Assembly: GCF_029222965.1 (NCBI RefSeq)
Contig: NZ_JARHUD010000003.1
Coordinates: 1-64,000 of the forward strand
DNA: 64,000 nt
Direction of reading: 5' to 3'
DNA from: Aquibaculum arenosum
GTDB taxonomy: Bacteria; Pseudomonadota; Alphaproteobacteria; Kiloniellales; DSM-21159
Below, piece by piece: positions 16,859-24,959 of this stretch (its first letter is position 1; every line of letters begins with the position of its first letter). The notes beneath the pieces are model-generated. The model searched no databases, had not been told where the DNA came from, and was given only the letters and a program-made list of their open reading frames with translations. A program made the position numbers and the translations under genes.

Positions 16859-17647
16859 TCAGGTCGATGAAGCCGGACCACCGGTTGATGGCCCGCCACC
16901 AATGTTTCCGGTGCCGCTTTCCTTGCTCGCTTCGTTCGAGGGACGCTTCGAGGAACCGGCTTTGTCCATCTCCGCTTCCGCTGCCTGTTTGAAGCGGTTG
17001 ACGTCGCTGGCCAGTCGGCTCTCCGCGTTGCCGCCGAAGAGACGGGCCGCCATTCGCCCAAGCGCACCGCCCGGTGGCAGGTAGCGCAAATGCACCTTGA
17101 TGCGCGTCCTGCCCTCGCCCTCAGACTGGAACTCGACGGACCCCTCGTTCTGGACATCCGCATCTTCGCTGGAGCGCCAGGTTATGCGCCGGTTCGGTTC
17201 ATCCTGTTCAATGCGTGAGGTGAACTGCAATCGTGCTCCACCGGGGCCGGTAACGGTCCAACGAGAGTTGCGTCCATCGAGCGGTTCGACCTTCTCCACG
17301 TGGGAGAGGATCTGGGGCAGAGTGGAGACATTCCGCCAACGCGCATAGAGCTCGCTGGCTGGGCGCTCTATTACGGCGCTGGCCTGGGCCTCCTGCCATC
17401 CCTGCCCATGTTCGGCCCCAGCGAATCCTCCGCGGGAATCGATGCTCAAGGCTTCATAGAGATGGCAGTGGCCACTGAGGCCGCGGAAAGCAAGAGCTCC
17501 GCCCAGGATCAGTTTCAGACAGCCTCCGACCCCGCTGTCTCGCCACCCGGACCGGAGAAGACAAGCGCCCACCCCGAGCGACAAGAGTCGCTCCAGTGGG
17601 TGGACATTCAGCCCTTCAGACGTCAGACGACCTTCGCTGCTGCTCAT
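16859..17647 (-). CDS. SRPBCC-family protein with N-terminal DUF2892-like membrane segment
   Basis: A 262-residue protein. The N-terminal 65 residues (VHPLERLLSLGVGACLL...GCLKLILGGALAFRGLSGHC) are a DUF2892-like membrane segment. Residues about 85-225 form an SRPBCC (START/polyketide cyclase-like) domain, with SAVIERPASELYARWRNVSTLPQILSHVEKVE at its start and an INGLCLxx-free helix at its end. The tail is Ser/Gly/Pro-rich and disordered. Similar fusions are widespread and uncharacterised; a hydrophobic ligand is likely from the fold. AGGAGC is eight bases before ATG 17647. Confidence 0.78.
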   Translation of the reverse strand: MSSSEGRLTSEGLNVHPLERLLSLGVGACLLRSGWRDSGVGGCLKLILGGALAFRGLSGHCHLYEALSIDSRGGFAGAEHGQGWQEAQASAVIERPASELYARWRNVSTLPQILSHVEKVEPLDGRNSRWTVTGPGGARLQFTSRIEQDEPNRRITWRSSEDADVQNEGSVEFQSEGEGRTRIKVHLRYLPPGGALGRMAARLFGGNAESRLASDVNRFKQAAEAEMDKAGSSKRPSNEASKESGTGNIGGGPSTGGPASST

Positions 17648-17769
17648 GATCCAAGCTCCTGCTGGTCAACTGGTTTACTCCAGCGGCAGTCCATCCGGCG
17701 CTTCGGACCGGCAACTGCCGCGCTCGCGTTGCCGCGCTCACACTGGGAGCGCTCAAGCATCGGCGCACA

Positions 17770-18621
17770 TCAGCCATTGATGACGCTGCCTCCATTTGGG
17801 TGCAGCACCTGACCCGTCATGTACGAAGCCTCTTCGCTTGCCAGGAAGACGTAACAGGGCGCCACTTCATTGGGCTGCCCCACCCGCCCCATGGGAGAGC
17901 TTTCGCCATGTTGGGAAACTTTGGACTCATCAAAGCTGGCCGGAATGAGAGGAGTCCAGATCGGGCCAGGTGCAACGGCATTCACGCGAATACCGCGCTC
18001 CAGAAGCGCCTGGGATAGCGAACGGGTCAGTGCAACAATGGCACCGCGGGTCGCACTGTAGTCGATCAGCAGTGGGTGGCCCTTGTAGGCCGTGATCGAT
18101 GTGGTGTTGATGATGCAAGCGCCCTCACCAAGGTGTGGCAACGCTGCGCGTGTGAGATGGAAATAGCCGAAGACATTGCTGCCAAAGGTGCGCGCCAAGT
18201 CGTCGGCCTCGATCTCCTCAAAAGAGCGTCGAATATGCTGCTCGGCGGCGTTGTTGACCAGAATGTCAATCCGCCCGAACTTCGCCATCGTCTGTTCCAC
18301 GGCCTGCTGACAGAAGGTTTGCGAAGCAATGTCGCCCTTGATGGCAAGGCCTTCCGAGCCTTCTTCCTTTAAAAGTTCGAGCGTGTCTTGCGCGTCGGCG
18401 TCTTCATCCAGGTAGATAAAGGCAACGCGGGCACCTTCCCGCGCCATGGCCAGGGACACGGCGCGACCGATGCCACTGTCGCCGCCGGAGATCAGCACGA
18501 CGCGCTCCTTAACCTTGTCGACGCCTGGATAGCGCGGCCGGAAATCCGGCGTCGGCTCCATCTCTCGCTCGACGCCCGGCTGTTGTTCCTGCTCTTGCGG
18601 TGGTGGAGACTTAATCGCCAT
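17770..18621 (-). CDS. SDR family oxidoreductase with Arg in place of the catalytic Lys
   Basis: A 283-residue classical SDR of the type with a proline-rich N-terminal extension (YghA/YhdG-like). It has SGGDSGIGRA (45-54) for NAD(P) binding, LVNNAAEQH (121-129), catalytic S175 and Y188 in DYSATRGA. The position that is almost always Lys in YxxxK is Arg192 (codon CGC, 18046-18048 on the complement). Length and the C-terminal SYMTGQVLHPNGG are normal, so the gene is not otherwise degraded. Activity is therefore uncertain. Substrate unknown; relatives are assigned as aldehyde or glucose dehydrogenases, often stress-induced. Confidence 0.85.
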   Translation of the reverse strand: MAIKSPPPQEQEQQPGVEREMEPTPDFRPRYPGVDKVKERVVLISGGDSGIGRAVSLAMAREGARVAFIYLDEDADAQDTLELLKEEGSEGLAIKGDIASQTFCQQAVEQTMAKFGRIDILVNNAAEQHIRRSFEEIEADDLARTFGSNVFGYFHLTRAALPHLGEGACIINTTSITAYKGHPLLIDYSATRGAIVALTRSLSQALLERGIRVNAVAPGPIWTPLIPASFDESKVSQHGESSPMGRVGQPNEVAPCYVFLASEEASYMTGQVLHPNGGSVING

Positions 18622-18774
18622 CGGTTAATCCTCAACACAAGAGACCTGGTTTCACAGTCAATGGCCCCCGCCCCTGCTTTGTTCCGCCGAGGCAACGCGA
18701 TGCATTTCATTGGCTCTTCGAGCTCTCAACCAGCGGCCGGCGACCAATTTCGACGGGCCAAGTCTGCTCTGCAT

Positions 18775-20943
18775 CTAGACATGGTCTGAGAATGGTAGCC
18801 TCCGAACGCGTTGCGCGGTGGCGGCAAAGAGCGCATTGGCCAGCGCAGGTGCGACCGGCGGAACGCCCGGCTCCCCCACACCACCCAACGGCGAGCCAGT
18901 CTCGACAATGCTCACCGCCACCGAAGGAGCTTCCTCGATCGTCAGGAGCGGGTAGTCATAGAAGTTGGCCTGTTCGGTGCGACCGTCACGGATCGTGACC
19001 TTCTGTCTCAGCGCGGCCCCAAGCGCGTCTATCACCGCCCCCTGGATCTGCGTCTCCACCTGACCGGGATTGATGGCATGTCCGCAGTCAATCGCCGCGT
19101 AGACCCGTTCCACGCTGATGGTTCCCTCTTCCACCCGCGCCTCGACCACCTGAGCCACGTAGGAGCCATAGCTCTCGACCACTGCCAAACCTCGGGCAAT
19201 TCCTTCCGGGGCGTCCTCGCCCCAGCCGGACATCTCGGCCGCCCTGTCGAGCACAGCGAGCATCCTCGTCTGTCCGGTGCAATGGCTTCTGCGAAACTCG
19301 AGCGGATCGCGGCCCGCTGCCGCAGCGCACTCGTCCATGAAGCTTTCGAAGAAGAAGCCGGTGAAAGAATGGGCGATCGAGCGCCAAGGGCAAAGTGGGA
19401 TCGGCAGCTCAACGACGGCATGCTCAACGACGAAGTTCGGGATGACATAGCGCATGTCCGACAGTCCGCCGACCGAGAAGGGATCGAAGTTGGCGACATT
19501 GCCGGTCGCCTGTGCCATCTGCTCCGGATCGAAGCCGTACGCCCGCCCCATCTGCGGTCCGGCAAGGCGGATGCGCATGGCGGCAATGTCGCCGGCTTCG
19601 TTCAACACCGCTCGCATGCGGCACATCATGGTCTGGCGGTACTGGCCCTGCTGAACGTCATCCTCGCGCGCCCAGAGCACCTTCACCGGCCGGCCACCGA
19701 CCGCGCGGCTGGCGAGAGCCGCTTGCAGCGCGATTTCGCCATGGGTTTTGCGGCCGAAGCCGCCGCCGAGGTAGGTCGTGTTGATGAAGAGCCGCTCAGC
19801 GGGTACCTGCAGCGCGCGCTCGAGTGACATGCGCAGGACGTCGTGACCCTGCGTGCCAATCCACAGTTCCGTCCGCTCCTCGCTGGACTCGGCCGTGCAG
19901 TTGATCGGCTCCATGCTCATATGGGTGAGCAGCGGTACCGCGTACTCGGCCTCGACGATCAGGCCTTCGGTCGACAAGGTCGCCTCGGCGTCGCCGCGCA
20001 GCGTCGTCACCGCGACGTCGGTCCTGTCCAGCCCCTCGCGGAGCATTCGGTCTATCTCATCCGTGGAAAGATCGTCCGCCGGTGTCCGCGTGAAGGTGAC
20101 CTCCAAGGCGTCCGCAGCCTGTTTGGCCTGCCACCAGGAGTCGGCGACGACCACCGCGCCGCGCGGCACGCGAACCACAGCGATCACCCCCGGCATGCCG
20201 GAAACACTGTTTTCGTCGATTGATTCCACCTCGGCAGAGAAAACCGGGGCAAGTCGGACGGCGCCGTACAACATACCGTCGCGCTCGACGTCGGCCCCGT
20301 AGATGGCCCTCCCGGTTACCTTTGCCGCTGTGTCGAGGCGCAGCAGCGTGTGACCGGTCAGGCTTCGTTCACTGTCGGGGCGCAGAGTCGGCTCCTCCGG
20401 CACCGGCAGCGCCATCGCCTCCTCCACCAGTTCACCGAAGGGGAACACCCGCCCGGTCTCGGGGTGGATGATGACTCCGTTTTCGGCATGCAGGCCCTCA
20501 GATGCCACTGCGAGGCGGTTGGCCGCGGCCTGCGTCAGCATCTCCCGCGCCTGGGCGGCCGCGCGGCGCAAGGGGTCGTGCCAGAAGCGGATGCCGAACG
20601 AGCCCACGGAGCGCATCTGGCCGATGAAGGGAATCCGATAGTCGGGCGCCGGCTGCTTCGGCATGGCGACACTGATGCTCGACCAGTCGGCGCCAAGTTC
20701 CTCGGCGAGGATCTGAGCCTGTCCGGTGTGGGTCCCCTGGCCCATTTCGCAAGTGGGCAGCAGGAAGGTCACCTGCCCGCTCGTGTCGATACGGATGAAG
20801 GCTTGCGGCCCGCGCGGCTCGGCCCCCTCCTGCGCCCATGCCGCCGGCAGCCGAAGGGGAAGAATAAGGGCAGCGCCAGCTGCGGTAGAAGCGTTGGCCA
20901 GGAAGGATCGACGGGAAAGCGAAAGATCTTGCTGTTTCATCAT
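18775..20943 (-). CDS. Molybdopterin-binding subunit of a xanthine-dehydrogenase-family oxidoreductase (IorB-like)
   Basis: A 722-residue large subunit of a molybdenum hydroxylase, similar to isoquinoline 1-oxidoreductase beta and membrane aldehyde oxidases. A Tat signal is clear: SRRSFLANAS at 10-19, then a hydrophobic stretch to AWAQ near 38, so it is exported folded with cofactor. Later motifs include GGFGRKTHGE and, near the end, PLGGVGEPGVPPVAPALANA with the catalytic Glu of the family. The [2Fe-2S] subunit is encoded 43 bases upstream. An electron acceptor such as a cytochrome is not encoded nearby. The substrate (aldehyde or N-heterocycle) cannot be told. Confidence 0.9.
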   Translation of the reverse strand: MMKQQDLSLSRRSFLANASTAAGAALILPLRLPAAWAQEGAEPRGPQAFIRIDTSGQVTFLLPTCEMGQGTHTGQAQILAEELGADWSSISVAMPKQPAPDYRIPFIGQMRSVGSFGIRFWHDPLRRAAAQAREMLTQAAANRLAVASEGLHAENGVIIHPETGRVFPFGELVEEAMALPVPEEPTLRPDSERSLTGHTLLRLDTAAKVTGRAIYGADVERDGMLYGAVRLAPVFSAEVESIDENSVSGMPGVIAVVRVPRGAVVVADSWWQAKQAADALEVTFTRTPADDLSTDEIDRMLREGLDRTDVAVTTLRGDAEATLSTEGLIVEAEYAVPLLTHMSMEPINCTAESSEERTELWIGTQGHDVLRMSLERALQVPAERLFINTTYLGGGFGRKTHGEIALQAALASRAVGGRPVKVLWAREDDVQQGQYRQTMMCRMRAVLNEAGDIAAMRIRLAGPQMGRAYGFDPEQMAQATGNVANFDPFSVGGLSDMRYVIPNFVVEHAVVELPIPLCPWRSIAHSFTGFFFESFMDECAAAAGRDPLEFRRSHCTGQTRMLAVLDRAAEMSGWGEDAPEGIARGLAVVESYGSYVAQVVEARVEEGTISVERVYAAIDCGHAINPGQVETQIQGAVIDALGAALRQKVTIRDGRTEQANFYDYPLLTIEEAPSVAVSIVETGSPLGGVGEPGVPPVAPALANALFAATAQRVRRLPFSDHV

Positions 20944-20986
20944 TCAACCTGCGCATTGCGTGGACAGCGATGAGGAGCGGATTTCG

Positions 20987-21436
20987 TTAGATCTCGGAAG
21001 CACGGTGAATGGCCGACCGGATGCGCACGTAGGTGCCGCAGCGACACAGATTGCCGCTCATCGCCGCATCAATGTCCGCATCGGAGGGCCTCGCATTCTG
21101 CGCCAGAAGCGCGACCGCGCTCATGATCTGCCCGCTCTGGCAATAGCCGCACTGCGGCACGTCCAGCTCCACCCAGGCCCGCTGAACGGGATGCGATCCA
21201 TCATTGGACAAGCCCTCGATGGTGGTGACTGACCTGCCTTCGGCTTCGGAGAGCGGGAAGACACAGGAACGCACCGGCTCTCCGTCAACGTGCAGCGTAC
21301 ACGCACCACATTGTGCGACGCCGCAGCCGAACTTGGTGCCGGTGAGCCCCAGCTGCTCCCGGATCACCCACAGAAGCGGTGTCTCCGGTGCAGCGACGAC
21401 CTCGACCGCGCGCCCATTGATCGTGAATACCGTCAT
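20987..21436 (-). CDS. [2Fe-2S] subunit of the molybdenum hydroxylase (IorA-like)
   Basis: A 149-residue iron-sulfur subunit with both expected cluster motifs: the plant-ferredoxin type [15 protein letters not shown] (about 38-52) and the second cluster's [10 protein letters not shown] followed by GNLCRCGTY. It passes electrons from the molybdenum site of its partner at 18775-20943. It has no signal peptide of its own and so would be exported by hitchhiking on the Tat-targeted large subunit. First gene of the pair, divergent from the AraC-type regulator. Confidence 0.93.
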   Translation of the reverse strand: MTVFTINGRAVEVVAAPETPLLWVIREQLGLTGTKFGCGVAQCGACTLHVDGEPVRSCVFPLSEAEGRSVTTIEGLSNDGSHPVQRAWVELDVPQCGYCQSGQIMSAVALLAQNARPSDADIDAAMSGNLCRCGTYVRIRSAIHRASEI

Positions 21437-21744
21437 GTCTGCATCTCCTCGACCTGATCCCTAATTCCGTGGTCGCCGGTTATGAGAATTGTGTTGCCTG
21501 TCGTCTTCACCTTGATCTTCTCCTTCTCCTGCTGCGGATAGCTGCCCTCCTTCGCGTGTCCGCCACTTCGTTGGCGACAGCCGCACGCAAGTGGCCTTGC
21601 ATCCACGTGTCAGGGCTTTTCTACAGCGAGGGTGGGGAAGGAGGCTTGCCAAGGTCTGCGCAGAACTTGCCTAATCCTGCAGCAGGCGGTGAAATGTCCC
21701 CCACTGGCGTGCTACAGTCGGGCTGAAGAGCAGGAGCAAGCGAG
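21437..21744. promoter_or_regulatory. Divergent regulatory region between the molybdenum hydroxylase genes and the AraC-type regulator
   Basis: No gene is supported in these 308 bases; the open frames here are short and lack a recognisable product. The region should contain promoters for both directions. The only site I can point to is the ribosome binding site AGGAGCAAGCGAG just before ATG 21745. No operator repeat stands out by eye. Confidence 0.45.
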
Positions 21745-22674
21745 ATGAACAGGCTCAAGCAAGCTGTGCGCGCCTATGCACGGCGCCACGCGAACGGCGA
21801 TGGCTTGGCCGTCACGCCAGTGCCGGGGCTGCGGATGATGTGCCTAGAAGCACCTGCCGGCGACCTCCACTCCGTCTACCGGCCGCTCGTCTGTTTCGTG
21901 CTGCAAGGCGCGAAACGCATGACGGTGGGGAGCGAGGAGCGTGTATTCCACGCAGGGCAATCCGTCATCGTGGCGGCTGACATGCCTGTGGTCGGACGGA
22001 TTGTCGAGGCGAGCCAGGACACGCCGTATCTTGCGATCGCCGTGGAACTGGAGATGGCACTTTTGCGCGAAGTCGCGGCCCAGATCGGCGATACCGCCAC
22101 ATCACGGACTTCGAGCATGCAAACGCTCTTCGCGGCAGATAGCGAGAAAGCGATGCTCGATTGCGCGTCGCGCCTGATGCAGCTTCTGGACCGGCCGGAC
22201 GCTGCCCCGATTTTGCGGCCCGGGATCATTCGGGAGTTGCATTATTGGCTCCTGTCCGGCCCCCATGGCTCTGCGCTGCAGACGCTTGCAGACCCTGACG
22301 GATATGCCGGCCGCCTGGCCTCGGCCATCGCGATCCTCAGGGCAGACTATCGCTCACGCCTGCCGGTCGAACGTTTGGCAGCGGCAGCGGCGATGAGCCT
22401 CACCGCTTTTCACAAGCACTTCAAAATGATGACCTCTTTGACACCGGGGCAGTATCAAAAGCGCCTGCGTCTCATCGAAGCGCGGCGTCTCATGCTCGAC
22501 GAAGGCTTTTCGGCAAGCAACGCGGCCTTCGAGGTGGGGTATGAGAGCGTGTCCCAGTTCACGCGCGAATATGGCCGGCTCTTCAAAGCGCCGCCAAAGC
22601 AGGACGCGCTGAGGATGCGCCGCAAGTCGGTCACTGAACGCAAACCAGAGGCTCGGGCAGGCGCACTGGCCTAA
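21745..22674 (+). CDS. AraC-family transcriptional regulator (AraC_N type)
   Basis: A 309-residue regulator. The N-terminal half (about 20-175) is the AraC N-terminal (PF06719) effector domain, recognisable by RPLVCFVLQGAKRMTVG and YLAIAVELEMALLREV. The C-terminal domain (about 195-290) has the two-HTH AraC DNA-binding pattern: LAAAAAMSLTAFHKHFKMMTSLTPGQYQKRLRLIEARRLM and the second helix pair AAFEVGYESVSQFTREYGRLFKAPP. It lies divergent to the molybdenum hydroxylase genes and probably controls them or the nearby oxidoreductases. AGGAG is ten bases before ATG 21745. Confidence 0.9.
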   Translation: MNRLKQAVRAYARRHANGDGLAVTPVPGLRMMCLEAPAGDLHSVYRPLVCFVLQGAKRMTVGSEERVFHAGQSVIVAADMPVVGRIVEASQDTPYLAIAVELEMALLREVAAQIGDTATSRTSSMQTLFAADSEKAMLDCASRLMQLLDRPDAAPILRPGIIRELHYWLLSGPHGSALQTLADPDGYAGRLASAIAILRADYRSRLPVERLAAAAAMSLTAFHKHFKMMTSLTPGQYQKRLRLIEARRLMLDEGFSASNAAFEVGYESVSQFTREYGRLFKAPPKQDALRMRRKSVTERKPEARAGALA

Positions 22675-22697
22675 GCAGGTGCGCCTGCCCGGTGGCG

Positions 22698-23291
22698 CTA
22701 TGCCGCGAGACCGGCGATTGCACCTCTGGCCTCGTTGATGGCGCTCACCTTGGCCTCATCGCCGAGCGCAACGCCTTCTGCGCGGACGATTGATATGTCC
22801 GTGATTCCGAAGAAGCCGAAGATCATGCGCAGATAGCTTTCCTGGTGATCGAGCGCCTCGGCGAAAACGCCACCGCGCGAGGAAGCGATGATGATTTTCT
22901 TGCCTCCGGCTAGCCCCTCCGGCCCGGCCTCAGTGTAGCGGAAGGTGGCACCCGGCACCGCGAGGCGGTCGATCCAGGCCTTCAACTGGCTCGGAATAGC
23001 AAAGTTGTACATCGGTGCACCGACCACGACGATGTCGGCGGCAAGGAACTCTTCGAGTGCCCCGCGTCCTGCGGCAATATCATCGACAACAACAGGCTCC
23101 TCAGGCACCGCCCCCTGGGCAGCGAGAAGGTGCGCATCGGAGAGATGGCCGATCGGCTTGGCCGCGAGGTCGCGGACCGTCACCTCTGCATAAGGATGCT
23201 TCTGCTTCAGCGATTGGATGATTTCGGCCGAGAGTGTGCGGCTGACCGAGGCGGGACCGGTAATGCTTGTATCGACGTGCAGGATCTTCAT
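22698..23291 (-). CDS. azoR: FMN-dependent NADH-azoreductase
   Basis: A 197-residue flavodoxin-like azoreductase/quinone reductase that moves two electrons from NADH to azo dyes or quinones. It begins [21 protein letters not shown], has [20 protein letters not shown] (the FMN-binding PMYNFxxPxxLKxWID motif of AzoR) and [13 protein letters not shown] start at ATG 23291, eight bases after AGGAA; a longer frame adds an unlikely N-terminus. It diverges from a LysR-type regulator, a common arrangement for quinone/azo reductases. It is convergent with the AraC gene. Confidence 0.92.
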   Translation of the reverse strand: MKILHVDTSITGPASVSRTLSAEIIQSLKQKHPYAEVTVRDLAAKPIGHLSDAHLLAAQGAVPEEPVVVDDIAAGRGALEEFLAADIVVVGAPMYNFAIPSQLKAWIDRLAVPGATFRYTEAGPEGLAGGKKIIIASSRGGVFAEALDHQESYLRMIFGFFGITDISIVRAEGVALGDEAKVSAINEARGAIAGLAA

Positions 23292-23361
23292 CGCGGTGTT
23301 CCTGTGAGTGAGTAGCGCGTGGCTCACAGAACTAAGCCTCCCGCTCGATCAAGAAAACTGG

Positions 23362-23383
23362 TATAGTGTTGGGAGTCGCTATA
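23362..23383. promoter_or_regulatory. Possible LysR-type dyad in the azoR/LysR intergenic space
   Basis: TATAG (23362-23366) and CTATA (23379-23383) form an inverted repeat with a 12-base spacer, the general form of a T-N11-A LysR binding site. It sits between the two divergent start codons, close to the regulator's start. The arms are short, so this is only suggestive. Confidence 0.3.
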
Positions 23384-23393
23384 GGAGATTCTG

Positions 23394-24389
23394 ATGGAGT
23401 TAGGGATCAGTCTCGACCAGTTGCGCATCTTCACAACTGTGGTTGAAGAGGGAAGCTTCTCGGCGGCAGCCCGACGTCTGAACCGATCGCAGGCCTCCAT
23501 CACCTACGCCGTGCAAAAGCTCGAAGGCGCGATCGGCACCCTGTTGTTTGACCGAAGCGGCTATCGCCCGGATTTGACCGACGCCGGGCGTGCCCTGCTT
23601 CCACGTGCGCGCCGGGTGGTCGAAAGCAACGCAAGTTTTACGCGGCAGGCGTTAGCGTTGCGCGAGGGGATAGAGGCGGAGTTGACCCTGGTCGTCGATG
23701 CCATGTTCCCGATGTCGTCCTTGTTCGAGGCCTTGTCGGCGTTCGATCGACAGTTTCCGACCGTACAGACCCGGCTCTACGTCGAAACCCTGGGGGCAAC
23801 GGTCAAGACGGTGCTGGATGGGCACGCGGACCTTGGCATCGTTATAGACTTCGATAATCTGTCCAACGAACTGGCATCGACAGCCTTGGATACCATTGAA
23901 CTGGTTCCGGTCGCCGCGCCCAGCCATCCCCTGGTGCTCATGCAGAAGCAAAGCGGCGCGGCGCTGAGCGACGAGGATTTGCACGATCATCTCCAGCTCG
24001 TGCTAACGGACCGGTCGGACCTCACGAAAGGCAGGGACACGGGCGTCGCAAGCGTGCGCACTTCGCGCCTCGCCGATCTCGGCGCCAAGCATGCAATGCT
24101 GCTCGCAGGGATGGGTTGGGGCAACATGCCGCTGCACGTGGTATCGAGCGACCTCGCCGCGGGCCGCCTAATCGAACTGGAGATTGCGAGGTGGCCCAGG
24201 CACATACGGCCCCCGACGGTCGCGATGGTCATCGTGCATCGTCAGGATCGCCCGCCGGGGCCCGCCGGCGCTTGGCTGCTCAAGCGGCTCGGCAGGATGG
24301 TGCCGACAGGCTCCAAGAGCCGCCGCGTGTCGAACCCATCGACCCCGATCAGTGGGACGGACCCGAGCGCAAGCCCTCCTGCTCGATGA
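23394..24389 (+). CDS. LysR-family transcriptional regulator
   Basis: A 331-residue LysR-type activator/repressor. The N-terminal winged helix is clear: LDQLRIFTTVVEEGSFSAAARRLNRSQASITYAVQKLEGAIGTLLFDR (about 8-55). The effector domain follows with weaker conservation and a basic, Pro/Ser-rich tail of about 35 residues beyond the usual end. AGGAGA is five bases before ATG 23394. Its divergent partner azoR is the likely target, with autoregulation possible. Confidence 0.9.
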   Translation: MELGISLDQLRIFTTVVEEGSFSAAARRLNRSQASITYAVQKLEGAIGTLLFDRSGYRPDLTDAGRALLPRARRVVESNASFTRQALALREGIEAELTLVVDAMFPMSSLFEALSAFDRQFPTVQTRLYVETLGATVKTVLDGHADLGIVIDFDNLSNELASTALDTIELVPVAAPSHPLVLMQKQSGAALSDEDLHDHLQLVLTDRSDLTKGRDTGVASVRTSRLADLGAKHAMLLAGMGWGNMPLHVVSSDLAAGRLIELEIARWPRHIRPPTVAMVIVHRQDRPPGPAGAWLLKRLGRMVPTGSKSRRVSNPSTPISGTDPSASPPAR

Positions 24390-24422
24390 CCTGCAGCGAC
24401 TGCTGCACCGGCTTGTTGCTGA

Positions 24423-24947
24423 TCAAAGGCGCCCCGCGCGCCGCTCACGCCCCGCCGCGCGGCGCCGCAGAAGAACGATGGCGACCGTCGAGACCGTGGC
24501 CGCAATCGCAGCTTTGCGCACCAGGCTGTCCCTATTGTGCTGCCACTCAGCCCGGACACCCATTTCCGCTGGAATGTTGGGGACGCGCCCACCTATAAGG
24601 TCGGCAAGAATGCCTTCGAGCATATTCACCCGGTCTGCCCCGAGCAGCATCAGCCAGTGCCGCCAGTCGGATTCGCTGTAGGTGAAGGCGGCACGGCGGA
24701 TCATACCGCTTACACCCGACGGCGGGACGGAAACGCCGAACACGGCCGGCCGGCGATTGTGCTCGAGCGAACGAAGCACCTCCACATCCTCTGGCTGCAA
24801 GGGCGGGCGTTCCCATGCCATACCTTTTGCCTGGTCGGCCGCACGGTCACGGTAAGGGTAGGTCGGATCGTTCCGCGAGTCGGCGTCCACGCCCCAGCCG
24901 TTCACCGTCGCCGGGTCGATGGCCTGCCGCGAGCTTTTGGAAACCAT
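24423..24947 (-). CDS. Conserved protein of unknown function with C-terminal membrane segment
   Basis: A 174-residue protein I do not recognise by name, but which looks conserved: PAVFGVSVPPSGVSGMIRRAAFTYSES (about 67-93), HWLMLLGADRVNMLEGILADL and a C-terminal hydrophobic segment AAIAATVSTVAIVLL (about 148-162) followed by basic residues. The last part suggests a single membrane anchor. It is 12 bases downstream of the alcohol dehydrogenase gene and in the same orientation, so probably one operon. AAGGAG precedes ATG 24947. Confidence 0.65.
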   Translation of the reverse strand: MVSKSSRQAIDPATVNGWGVDADSRNDPTYPYRDRAADQAKGMAWERPPLQPEDVEVLRSLEHNRRPAVFGVSVPPSGVSGMIRRAAFTYSESDWRHWLMLLGADRVNMLEGILADLIGGRVPNIPAEMGVRAEWQHNRDSLVRKAAIAATVSTVAIVLLRRRAAGRERRAGRL

Positions 24948-24959
24948 GCGCTGCTTCTC

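Noticed and set aside
18811-19827. Plus-strand frame of 338 codons opposite the molybdenum hydroxylase large subunit
   Set aside because: No domain, no start signal, fully covered by the real gene on the other strand.
24429-24470. GC-rich imperfect inverted repeat near the convergent ends of the LysR gene and the 174-codon gene
   Set aside because: It lies inside coding sequence for an Arg/Ala-rich tail and has no T tract, so it is more likely codon composition than a terminator.
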